This document shows positions 23,207 through 32,997 of a stretch of 64,000 nt of DNA, one piece after another. Below the pieces are notes generated by a model that had not been told where the DNA came from, made no database searches, and saw only the letters and a list, made by a program, of their open reading frames with translations. Position numbers and translations under genes: made by a program. Source of the DNA: Tomocerus qinae (Eukaryota > Arthropoda > Collembola > Entomobryomorpha > Tomoceridae); assembly GCA_020055645.1 (NCBI GenBank), contig CM034546.1:67270001-67334000 (forward strand). The letters are read 5' to 3'. Numbering within the stretch: the stretch's first letter is position 1; each line of letters opens with the position of its first letter.

Positions 23207-24379
23207 TTAGCGGACAAATGTCACTACCATGTCGTCTTTCTTTACAATCAAGTTACCAGAAATAATTTTCACGAAATCCGGATTTTGTATTAACTTTGAC
23301 ATTTGTGATTCTATTCTCAAGAGTTCAAAGGGACCACCCATTAAAGTTCCTTCAGCAGATGTTACACTTTTCCACGAATCGTCATGCATTCTTATTTCCA
23401 TTTGGATATTGTTAATCACGTCAACACTAACTGAGTAATACCCAACCGTTGCGTTAGGAAGTTTTTTTATAAACAGAGTTGCGAGGTTCTTTCGTGCATT
23501 CAAAAATTCAGTGCTGAAATTAGAGAAATTTGTTTCGCCGATTCTGAAATTTTCAGGTAAAACATACCAATTGCCTTCCATTTCAGGAAAATCACGAAGA
23601 TCCTTTCGAGAAGATTGAGGAGGTATTTCGGTCACCTTTTCGACTTTTACGAGTCCCATTCCGTAGTACTGTATTGCAGGACAAATCGTAGAGAAAGAAC
23701 TTGCATCCAATTCTACAATTTGACCCAGGGACTGGTTGTTGTATCCAAAGTAGCCTTTAAGTTTTCCGTCTGAGAAAGAAGCCAAGATTTCCACTGTAGA
23801 TCCTGGTTCCACTCGCTCATAGTAATAGTCTCCAAAACCCAATTCTTCGGCAAACTTTTCTTTGGTTGTCAGCTCCACAGCCTGCAACAACACTTCAGTT
23901 TCGAAATAAATTCTCCACAAATGTTCACCAGAACTGACACAATCTTCCCATAATGCATAGCAAAATTTGTTGCAGAAGAAAGTATTGCCTTTCGTCTGCA
24001 GCTTGCTAGAAGAGTTGCTTGGTACCCAGGATCCAATTAACATTTCTGTAATCAAAAAAAAATTTAAGAATTATAATTCAATTTAGATTAGAGTGACAAT
24101 TAACAATTAAAATAAGCAGTGATTAGCAATATGTTGTTTGGACAAGAACTAAATGATTTATTTCCAGTGTTCAATTACTTCGAATGAAAATTTTATTAAT
24201 TTGGCAAAGCTATGAGTTTTTCGAAAGTGTTTTTCATACCATTGTTAAGTATTATTACCAATATATAATTTAATAATTTTACCTTCATGAGAAATTCCAG
24301 GTGTCCCAAGAGTGCTGCTTAATAAAGAAACCCCGAGGATTGCAAGAAATATGTTTTCCAACAAATAATTGCTTCCCAT
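23207..24379 (-). CDS. Secreted SPRY-like/META-like family protein D
   Basis: Exon 1 24379-24283 (32-aa leader MGSNYLLENIFLAILGVSLL) and exon 2 24045-23207 join in phase 1 (GAAG|GTAAAA, ATTACAG|AAATG) to 311 aa. Cysteines fall at about 57, 61, 68 and 154. The SPRY-like half spans roughly 50-172 (SGEHLWRIYFETEV, EPGSTVEILASFSDGKLKG, NNQSLGQIVEL, CPAIQYYG). The META-like half spans roughly 183-311 (EGNWYVLPENFRIG, NATVGYYSV, TLMGGPFELLRIE, KIISGNLIVKKD). Its close identity to B and E and its duplicated flanks point to recent tandem duplication. The secretory route is clear; the activity is unknown. Confidence 0.85.
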
Positions 24380-24607
24380 TGTTGTACAGCAACGTTTCTG
24401 GCAAAATATATTTTACTATATCCTTAAAATGCGTTGATCCAATAAAACCCGCAACTAATAAATGTTGACCAATTTTTCTGAGATCCTAACCGTAAAATTT
24501 GGCTAGTATCTGTTATTGTACTTGAAATTTTGGTACTATTTTCTTGAGCTAAGTTCATTCCACTCTGGATTCCTCCTCGTAGTAGTCTTTAAAATGAACT
24601 TCCACTT

Positions 24608-24615
24608 TATTTATA
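24608..24615 (-). promoter_or_regulatory. TATA box of family gene D
   Basis: Minus-strand TATAAATA followed by AAGTGGAA, 229 bp upstream of the ATG, at the conserved family position. Confidence 0.6.
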
Positions 24616-24873
24616 CGCAAGCACAAGCAACCAACATAATAAGAGTTGTGTACAGAAAGAAATAGGCAATTATAGACATAGCTGCCTACATTCATTTTAA
24701 TCTTGATGCACTTTTACCCACATTACTTGCCGATAATCCCAAGTCCGGAACTCCATGAAACAAATGCTTTAGCCCTACTAACTACTATCTTGATAAAGCC
24801 TAAACAAATAATATTGTAAAGGATCTAGACCAAGGACGACCAAGGCCAAGGGGTCGAGTGCGTCTTAAATGTG

Positions 24874-25254
24874 GCATGCCGTAAATTCAATTTTAATTTG
24901 GCGGCAGGCAGTAAATGCCGTAAATAATTATACGCATTTTTAGCAGTTTGGATACATAAATTGATACAGTAAGCAATAAACAACAATCTAATATGATTTT
25001 ACGCATATTACTGTTGTTTAATATCGTTACATGCCACTAATAGTGCCCTTAGTGCCCTAAAAGCCTTCAAAGATGAAAATTCATTGGTATTAAAGATCAT
25101 GCATTGAACAATAATGTAAATTATTATTTGATATACTTCAATACAATTTAATATTACTAGTACACTGTTTGTGCTACAACTGTAATTTAGGGCATTTTTA
25201 AGGCTTTTTCGGCATTTACGGTGTGGGGCATTTGAAAATAATTTACGGCATGCG
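24874..25254. mobile_element. Short TIR element (MITE-like)
   Basis: GCATGCCGTAAATT at the left (from 24875) and AATTTACGGCATGC at the right (to 25253) are perfect inverted repeats. A second inner pair (GTAAATGCCG and CGGCATTTAC) lies about 35 bp inside. No coding capacity. Target duplication not resolved. Confidence 0.5.
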
Positions 25255-25365
25255 ATTGCCGACTTTATACATTGCCTAAGACCTTCATAATATTTCTTAA
25301 TGTCTTGTCTATAAGAAAGGACCATTATAATATTATGCTACTATGGGTATATAAGGGACTACCCC

Positions 25366-25510
25366 TTTTTGTCAACACCATTTTGTGAACAACTTTTTTT
25401 TGGAAATCACTTTTTGTCAACACCATTTTGTGAACAACTTTTTTTTGGAAATCACTTTTTGTCAACACCATTTTGTGAACAACTTTTTTTTGGAAATCAC
25501 TTTTTGTCAA
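25366..25510. repeat. 45-bp tandem repeat, about three copies, inside the transposon end
   Basis: Three units running from TTTTTGTCAACACCATTTTG through a T-run to GGAAATCAC, nearly identical to each other. The unit begins with the terminal repeat motif itself, so it is a subterminal amplification. Because 45 is a multiple of three, it gives repetitive but meaningless open frames on both strands. Confidence 0.85.
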
Positions 25511-25639
25511 CACGTAGTAACCTTTTTGTCAACACATGTACATGTACACGTATATAGTAAAAGTGTACATGTTAGTGTACAAGATATTTTTTTTCTAATT
25601 ACATCGGAACGTCCTGGGACTCCCCTCTATTTAACATTG

Positions 25640-25878
25640 AAATGCGGAATGTTAGCAATCAGCTACTTTGTGACTGTCCACGAACTTCCAACCAATTGGA
25701 AGGATGGCATCATCGGTTTAACCGAAAAATGGTCACTAGTCGACCTAGCATGGGGAAATTTCTTGATGTGCTACAAAAAGAGCAGCACAGAAGTGAAAAT
25801 ACACTAGCTAGGATAATTGTAAACCAAACGTTTCCTAACAAAAAAGATCCTCAGGCTGCACAGTATTCTGAAACTTAA
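25640..25878 (+). pseudogene. Transposase C-terminal remnant (MULE-like)
   Basis: The frame contains TSNQLEGWHHRFNRKM, PSMGKFLDVLQKEQ and NTLARIIVNQ. This corresponds to the N-x-x-E-G-W-H/N...F-I-x-x-L-x-x-E-Q pattern found near the end of MULE-type and FLYWCH-associated transposases. The catalytic core upstream is gone and a short frame at 25591-25650 does not join it. It is a fossil piece, non-functional. Confidence 0.6.
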
Positions 25879-26791
25879 AAAAAATTCGAAACAAATCCAA
25901 ACTGTCTTTCTCGGAATGGATTTATACCGTTGCTAGCAAACTATAACATCTTAAAATATTCATGACACTTTTTTTACTGCTTACATGACGTATTTAATTT
26001 TAACCATTAATCTTACGCATTATTTTCATTGCCTATTTGGTTTAATCTACTACAAGTATTTAATTTTACCTATTTATATCAATAACACTGGTGTTGACAA
26101 AGAAGATAACCGCTGTTGACAAAAAATAAAATGGTGTTGACAAAAAGTGTTTTCAATTTTTTTGCTCTGTTGGCATTTTAACGTTGACAAATTGGGGGTG
26201 ATCCGTATAATATAAATATATTATCTTACCATATCATCACTCCGTTATATATACTATAGTATAACGAGGATAGTAGGGATTATAATAATTATATATATTG
26301 TACAGGATTATATTATATAATAGGCCAGTACTATGAAACTAACTTGTATTATATTTTGTGTTTAAATCTTCTTACAATAACTGCTGTATAACTGTATGAA
26401 GGGGTAATTAGACCATAAGGACACGAAATAATATAATGGTAAATATTATCAATAAAACCCTACCAGTGAATTGTTAGTGTTGCTGTCTGATAGTGTTTAT
26501 ATTGTTCTATTAGTATTGTTATCAAATTGTTGTAAATTGTTGTTTACATATCAAATTAGTATTGAATTAGTATTGTTCTAATACTGTGTGGAACTTATGC
26601 GGGGGTGTGAATTTATGTAGACCAGATGGGTAATATTTTCTAGGTTAATTGTTGTACTTAATTGGCATACTTAATTCGATGTAATAAAATGTTTGATTGT
26701 GTGTGTACGAAACGATCAATAAATACTTTACTGTTTTTACTACTACTAGATAGTTAGTGAATAGTTAGTGCTGACAGGAACAAAACAGACG

Positions 26792-27823
26792 ATGAATAAA
26801 TTTAAAATATTTTTATGTTTCGTGTGTGCAATTTCATTTGTTTTCATCATAATTTGGATATCTTCCTCTAAAGGTACGATTTTGGGTTATAAACTATTAT
26901 TTTCGTAACGATTGGTTTATTCTTTTGTCAATAAAATCTGTGTTGGACCACTTATCGCAATCTTTATTTCAGATGGGAGAATGGATGTCATTTTGAAAGA
27001 AATTCACCAGATTAACAAACTTCTAACGCAATCTTCTCAGAACATAGTTAGTAGAAGATTGGAAGAGGCCAACGAAAACTGGGAGAGAGGTCTACAAGCG
27101 AGAAAAATCCTTGAAAGCAAAGATGCAGTTGACCATTTAAATGGATGGAATCAAAAAAATGGCTATTCAATCTGGGACTTTTTCTATCCTAATTTTGATT
27201 GTCCTCACACTGTTGAGCGAATTGGTCGAACAGGAGACGGTGGGAAATGGATCTGTGGATTACGTCACTTGAAAAAGAAATTAGAACCCTGTATAGTATA
27301 TTCCTTCGGAGGTGGCGGTGACACCAGTTTTGAGGAGGAGATAGTGTCTCGTTCTAACTGTTCTGTTTATATGTTTGATCATACTATAGACACAAGTAAA
27401 GTTGAACTGCCGAAACTTCATCCCGAAAGAGTTTGGATTGAAAAAGTTGGTTTAGGAACAAGAGATTTTGGTAACCTTCGAACTCTTTTATCGACTATGA
27501 AAACATATGGACACGATTTTATAGATATTTTAAAAATTGACGTAGAGGGTGCCGAATTTGCAATTTTTGAAAACTTAAAAAATGACTTTTCGGGGACTCT
27601 TCCCATTGGTCAACTGTCTATAGAATTGCATCTAGTTAAACCAATGACCAAGGCTAATTTTGAAAGATATAAATCTTCGATAATTGATTTAGAAAATATG
27701 GGACTCCGGGCTTTTAAAAATGAATTTAATTTCCTCTCGATGGTTATAACCCGCCATCCAATGCTATGCGAATATTCTTTTATAAATGTAAAACATTCTA
27801 ATAATTTTTTGTTGCATGAATAA
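26792..27823 (+). CDS. METTL24-like methyltransferase-domain protein, membrane-anchored
   Basis: Exon 1 26792-26873 (MNKFKIFLCFVCAISFVFIIIW) is a signal-anchor, with donor AAAG|GTACGA. Exon 2 26973-27823 follows acceptor TTTCAG|AT, phase 1, total 310 aa. The domain begins near residue 100: RIGRTGDGGKWICG, then IVYSFGGGGDTSFEEEIV, VYMFDHTID and FIDILKIDVEGAEFAIFENL, ending QLSIELHL. DGGKW, the E-rich loop after YSFG and LKIDVEGAE are typical of METTL24/Methyltransf_21-like proteins, which adopt the SAM-dependent fold. The substrate is unknown. The N-terminal hydrophobic segment suggests a type II membrane protein facing the secretory lumen. This is the only plus-strand, non-duplicated cellular gene in the first half of the window. 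Confidence 0.85.
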
Positions 27824-27945
27824 ATGACGTTAGAATTGTGTATGTTAGAATTTTCCTAAAGCCTTCTATCTTTAATAATATCATATTATAATCAGTGTTG
27901 TGTCAATCCAATATCATTCATAATATTTCAAAATGATCAAAATGT

Positions 27946-28599
27946 CCAGGTACCAAGTATACTTAAATGGGAAGTGTAATACTTAAATTAGAACGTATAC
28001 TTAAAATATTTACAAGTATTCTAAAATACTTGTAATAATACTTAAATGAACTGGAATCAGTGACAATGAAGTACTTGATCCTAAAAAATTTGAAAAACTT
28101 TAGTTGTGGTGCAAATAAATTGAAATATTAATATTTTTGATACTTCGTCAAATTAAAACATTATTATTGCATTAATCCAGTTTAAATGTCATAAATCTCT
28201 TCAAATTTTGATGGAAATCCATTCAAAACGTATCAGCAGGAAGCTAATTAGCAAACCTTTCTTCCTCAACTGTCACTAAACTACTAAAGCATTCATGAAA
28301 TCTATATTGATCAATAAAAGTTCAATTCTAAAATTTGCTAGCGCAAATTGGTAGGTTAGGTTTCTTTTCATTTTCTTGATTTTGTCACTCATTTATCTAG
28401 TAGCATGTAAGAATGCGAATTTCAAAATATTTTTGCTTCCTTTTCATCAAGAACGTAAATATGTGAGATTTTTGCATTTGATGTTGCCAAATACGACTGT
28501 ATGATACTTAAAAGCATTTACCAAGACGCACGGGTTGGTAAATGGCTTTTTTTGATTGTCAGGATACTTTAGTTCGCTAAAAAAAATCTGGTAACCCGG
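27946..28599. mobile_element. Non-autonomous TIR element, copy 2 (without hairpin)
   Basis: It begins CCAGGTACCAAGTATACTTA and ends CTGGTAACCCGG. It is collinear with the reverse complement of 17348-18257: shared AAGTATACTTAAATGG, ATGGAAATCCATT and CTTTCTTCCTCAACTGTC-like words. At that last word copy 1 carries the hairpin insertion; here the sequence runs straight through. Confidence 0.7.
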
Positions 28600-30311
28600 C
28601 ATACATAACACTTTAATTGACGTAAATAGCTAAGTACAAGTAAATTGAGGAACATCCACCGCCACCGTGTTACCCAAAGATGCCAACACAACGAAATAGC
28701 TTTAAGTATTTATTTAAATGCAAGATAAATCTAATTAAATTAGAGAAATTATACCTAATTGAAAATCCTACTAAAATATAAAAATAAAATAAAAATAATA
28801 TACTGCAAGATATCGTAATTATTGTGTCAGTGCTATGTTGTAATTGGTACCTGCAATATTATTATTTTAACATGTACATTATTATAATAATACCAAAACT
28901 CATAACATAACATAACACAATGTGTAATACTATTTGGATTCATAGTAATTGATTATTTTTTATTAATTAGTCTCTTTAACATAAAACCTCGAAACAAATT
29001 AAATAAATTTTAATTCATTGCAATTAACTAAGAAGTCATTTTTTCATCCAATTGGAGTAAGGGGCAACCATAGATTTTGACTAGTTGGAGCATTTACTAT
29101 AATATTCATATTGTAGATAGATACAGAAAAGAATAATTAATGTCATCAAATTAGAAATTTGCTATTTATCAGTTTATGTTTGATTAAAAACACTTCAGAA
29201 ATCATTCAATTGCAACTTAAAGTCTTTTTAATTTAATTGTTGGCTTCTAATTTTTTCGTATACAGATTGTGCTAACTGCTACAGAGTTACAGTGCACTCA
29301 ATCTTACGCAAGTGGTCAAAGACGTGTAAAAGTTGATGTAGGTTAATTATTACACCGTGTTAAACACAATAGTAACAAGTATTGTTAGATGTAAAACAAA
29401 TGGTAATTATGTTGTATCTTGTTGAACATAAAAGTAGCGCAAAGGTATCTAGTATTCAATTTAGTACCGATGCGATTCCATCATAACTAATTGACATGTA
29501 AGTAAGTAAATATTTTTCACTTGGATGCACTTGCCCAACCCTGGATCTTGTTTTATTGTTTCCGTACAAAAAACAGTCTTCATTTATTTGCTCCCTTGCC
29601 TTACAATTTCTTTCCTCTTGGTCAGTAGTTTAACTCAGGCTTCTAGCAATAAATTTTATGCTTTTTTGGCCTGTCTAAAGTGGCATTGTATAGGGTTGCT
29701 TTTGTATGAGCATTATTAAAATCATACGTACACATTAATTCTAGTCACATTTGGATTTGCACGAAAATGGCTTCCTGTTATATAAAGGACTGGTAAAAAC
29801 TAGTTCTTTTGTCTGTATGAATCTAAATAAAGCCGATCCTTCGACGGGATTCAATGGATAATAATTCGTCTATTGTAATTATGGTTTCAGATAATATCAC
29901 AACTAAATATTTGGGCATCTCCATAAATTCCTAATAAAATTATAATGGCACTAGGCACTACCTACATTTACTAAATGGGCCTAAAAACGAATGCAAGAAC
30001 ATTGAAATGCAGTATATCTAAATTTACGATTCTCCAAAATCAAAATTGTAATGTTATTATGGTTATAATACGAATATTATTTTTCTAACCTTTTTTATAT
30101 TAGCTGGATAGTCTTCTTAAATCAATAAGTTATCAGAATGGTGATACTTTACTTCGATTTTATTTAGTGGTGTTGTGATTGTTAGTAGTCATAATAATAC
30201 AAATCATTAGTGAAGTGAATATTTATTTACATGCAAGTAATGTCCATTTCGTATTGGAATTATAATGTTGCTTTGCTATAAACTACTTATCAAGCACGTA
30301 TTCAGAGAGGG
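28600..30311. other. Intergenic, no gene seen
   Basis: AT-rich. Short frames (for example near 29525-29719) lack start context, motifs or splice partners and are taken as chance. Confidence 0.45.
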
Positions 30312-30319
30312 CTGAGGGG

Positions 30320-30701
30320 CAGAGTTCAACTGGCCGGTGGGTAGTGGCTAGGTGGCTAGGGGGCAAAAGTGGCTAGTGGGCGGGCAAAATGTCAGGGGGC
30401 TAGTGGGCAAAAGGGGCAAAAGGGGCAAAAGTAAAATTAAGGTTTTAAAAATAGCACAAAAAAATTTCAAACTTAACTCACGCAAGTAAACTAACTGTTT
30501 GCCATTGAAATTCGGAGTTAATGATATTCTAGTAAGCCTGTTTTTAGGTACGTATAAACGAAGAGACATCGATGCGACATCTATTTTGGTAGATGAACTA
30601 CGATTTAGACTTTTTGCCCCTTTTACCCCTTTTGCCCCCTTTGCCCCTTTTGCCCGGGTGGGTGGGCAAAATGTAAAAAAGCCGGCTAAAATAGAACTCT
30701 G
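30320..30701. mobile_element. hAT-type MITE with perfect 8-bp target duplication
   Basis: Termini CAGAGTTC and GAACTCTG are exact inverted repeats, continuing imperfectly into GCCGG. Both sides are flanked by CTGAGGGG (30312-30319 and 30702-30709). The inside is unusually G-rich on one half (repeated GGGGCAAAA) and C-rich on the other (TTTTGCCCC), so it can fold back. 382 bp, non-coding. Confidence 0.85.
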
Positions 30702-30924
30702 CTGAGGGGGGTTCGCACCCAATCTAAATTCCCAGAATAAAGACTTTATTGTCAAAAAAGGTTAAAAATCCAAAAATAATTCGGGCGTCGCACGATTATG
30801 TCTTAATTTTACCAATATAGTTTGGTGTGCCCCTCTTGGTGAAATCCTGGATACGTGCCTGCTACTTATCGTACATTTTTTATACCAAAATAGTAATTTT
30901 TTAGAAAATAATATGTAAATATTT

Positions 30925-31815
30925 TCAATGATTAGTTGGTGAGTGGTAATAGTAACGACCGCGCAGTCTGATGTTACGAAAACGGGGACGATCTGGTCGA
31001 ACACGTTCGATAGCCAAATATGAAGCATCAACTGAATTGTCAGTACAAGATTCACTGTACATGGGCACCACATCAGTATCGTCGTAGCCAAGAGATTTAA
31101 TATGATCCAGAACAGCTTTTGTTTCCTCTTCGGTGAGAGATTTAGTTTTTGAAAAGGTCACCCATCCATTTTCACCATTCGGGAAGCAATAAATAGCTAC
31201 GATCAGATTTTTATGTTCGGTGAAAGAAATATACGTCAGGGAATGGTCATCTTGATTCAACCAAAAATTGCAAAAAAAATTATGAATCAATTAAAACATT
31301 ATTTTGAGTTTTTGAAATCTTTGGTTAGGGTTATTAGAAAGTTATTAGTTACCGTATTTATTGAGCCCAACACTTGAGAAGTCGCAGTATATGGCCCCTT
31401 CTACTGAATTTGAAGGGTAACAATTATATGTAGATTTTCCACCATTAAATCCATAAAATTTCCCATCAACGCCGTTTGTATTGTGCTCTAATCGGGATCG
31501 TCCACACATATTGCTAAAATCATCTGTATAATTCAACAGTTTTCCTTGAATCATTTCGGCTATATGAAGTCTGACGGCAGAATTCCCCAGTTCCATATGC
31601 CATCCATCAGCAGGTTGAGTTTCTTGAGTCTAATAAATTGTGAAAGGCAAAGTTTCCACTATTATGATTATGAATTACTTGTATGCATTAAAATCAGTAA
31701 AAAATGTTTTAGGTTTAGGATGAGCGCAGACAGCATTTGGAGAATTTTGCTTACAACTTGTCTGTGATTTTGCTCCTGTTGTAAAAATTAATACAATCAG
31801 AAATAGTTTATACAT
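30925..31815 (-). CDS. Secreted lipocalin/ApoD-like protein, three putative exons; exon 1-2 phase conflict
   Basis: Exon 1 (31815-31679) starts MYKLFLIVLIFTTGAKSQ, a signal peptide, and ends DFNAYK. Exon 2 (31629-31353) and exon 3 (31250-30925) join cleanly in phase 1 (TACG|GTAACT...TCAAG|AT). The C-terminal part, GWVTFSKTKSLTEEETKAV...DVVPMYSESC, resembles the end of lipocalins of the apolipoprotein D type (W...S+T-L...helix...C). The calycin signature GxWY is only weakly suggested (DGWHMEL). Using the only canonical donor of exon 1 (phase 2) with the exon 2 acceptor TTATTAG breaks the frame. A missing microexon, an error or a disabled gene are all possible. Lipocalin identity is tentative; secretion is likely. 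Confidence 0.45.
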
Positions 31816-32362
31816 ATTCTGATAGTTTATCGCTGGTAGCTATTAAGACTGAAAATAAAAATTTCAAATATAATTAATCTACGTCTGTATTTTAGTGTAA
31901 CTATGATGACTAATAAGTTCAAACGAAAAATGGAAAATAAACGAGAAAAATCCCTATATATACGGAAGAGCAATTTCCTTCTTCTCACTTTGTACATATA
32001 CGTAATCATTTTGTTTATCTCTTAGCTAAGTTACAAATAATTTGCATTGCCAACACGTGTACATGCCGTTGTTGGTACATGAATATCGCTAATTATGTAC
32101 AACTGGACTGTTTACGTAGTCAGTGCCGGGTTGACGCCTTAAATATTACGTCAATAATTTACTAGGATATATAGATAATAATTCTATACGGTATAGCATG
32201 AATAAAATATACTTTAGAAACTAGATTCCATGCATAGCACGTGTTGCAAAAAAGGAATGATAAAGATCGTCCTTTTTATAACAGCGTAATAATAGGTACC
32301 TGGAAGCAGTTCTCTGTACCAAGATTATATTTAAAATGTGATTTACAATGCAATAATGTAAT
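31816..32362. other. Intergenic up to the retrotransposon insertion
   Basis: No gene was seen. The segment ends with GTAAT (32358-32362), the left half of the target duplication of the LTR element. Confidence 0.45.
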
Positions 32363-32834
32363 TGTATTTTTGGCCAACTTCACTCTACCTAATTCTATGC
32401 CGAAATAACACCTAGAACTACGTAGCTAAGTGGACTTACTAAAATATAACTCAACTCACTAATCGTTGATCACACTGATCATGAGCCACTGACACTAACC
32501 TATGCCTTGCTCAATAATGTGTAGTTTCACTAACTACAAAAATCAAGTTATTTCTAACTATTTATTAACACACAAGAGTTCAAATCAAATTACAAATATC
32601 ACACAAATAAATTGCAAAATGAAAATGAACTATATTCCACTATTTTCTTCGAGCCTCGTGGTTCCGCTCAACACGCTTCTGCTATCGTTCTCGTACGACC
32701 TTACGGGACGGCTTCTTGTTTGCCACTGCTTCTCTCTTTCTTCTCGCCAACCGCCGTTGGCTTCTCTCGCGTTCCCGGCTTGAGATTTGAATTATTTCCC
32801 AGGCTAGTCTCAGTCTTCGATTCCCCCAGACACA
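32363..32834 (-). repeat. 3' LTR of the BEL/Pao element
   Basis: 472 bp, matching 38486-38957 except one base. An open frame runs through it but is only the tail of the readthrough region. A purine-rich stretch (minus-strand CTGGGGGGAGTA) just inside at 32835-32846 is the likely polypurine tract. Confidence 0.95.
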
Positions 32835-32997
32835 TACTCCCCCCAGTGGCAGAACTGGTTTTGTCCACTCTCCTAGCGACATCCAAAACGCATAATTTGC
32901 CAACGGGTCTTCGAAGTATTCCGGTGCTGGTCTTGACATCCACTACTCGTACGACACAGTCCTTTCCTGGGTAGGTGGCGACAATCTTCCCTCTGGG

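Larger units (their letters stand above)
25357..26204. mobile_element. Decayed Mutator-like DNA transposon
   Basis: The left end GGACTACCCCTTTTTGTCAA is the approximate reverse complement of the right end TTGACAAATTGGGGGTGATCC minus a few mismatches. GTTGTTGACAAAA-type motifs recur inside the right end. The flanks GTATATAAG and GTATAATAT could be a worn 9-bp duplication. A transposase C-terminal remnant lies inside, as does a 45-bp tandem repeat at the left. A related end lies at 13014. Confidence 0.6.

Noticed and set aside
25369..25557. Repetitive frames on both strands over the 45-bp repeat
   Set aside because: The period is a multiple of three, so open frames are automatic; no start context or homology.
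29525..29719. Short plus-strand hydrophobic frame
   Set aside because: No promoter, splice partner or homologue pattern; hydrophobic frames are common in AT-rich DNA.
32502..32974. Plus-strand frames in the LTRs (also at 38625-38980)
   Set aside because: They lie antisense to the retrotransposon and simply repeat in both LTRs.
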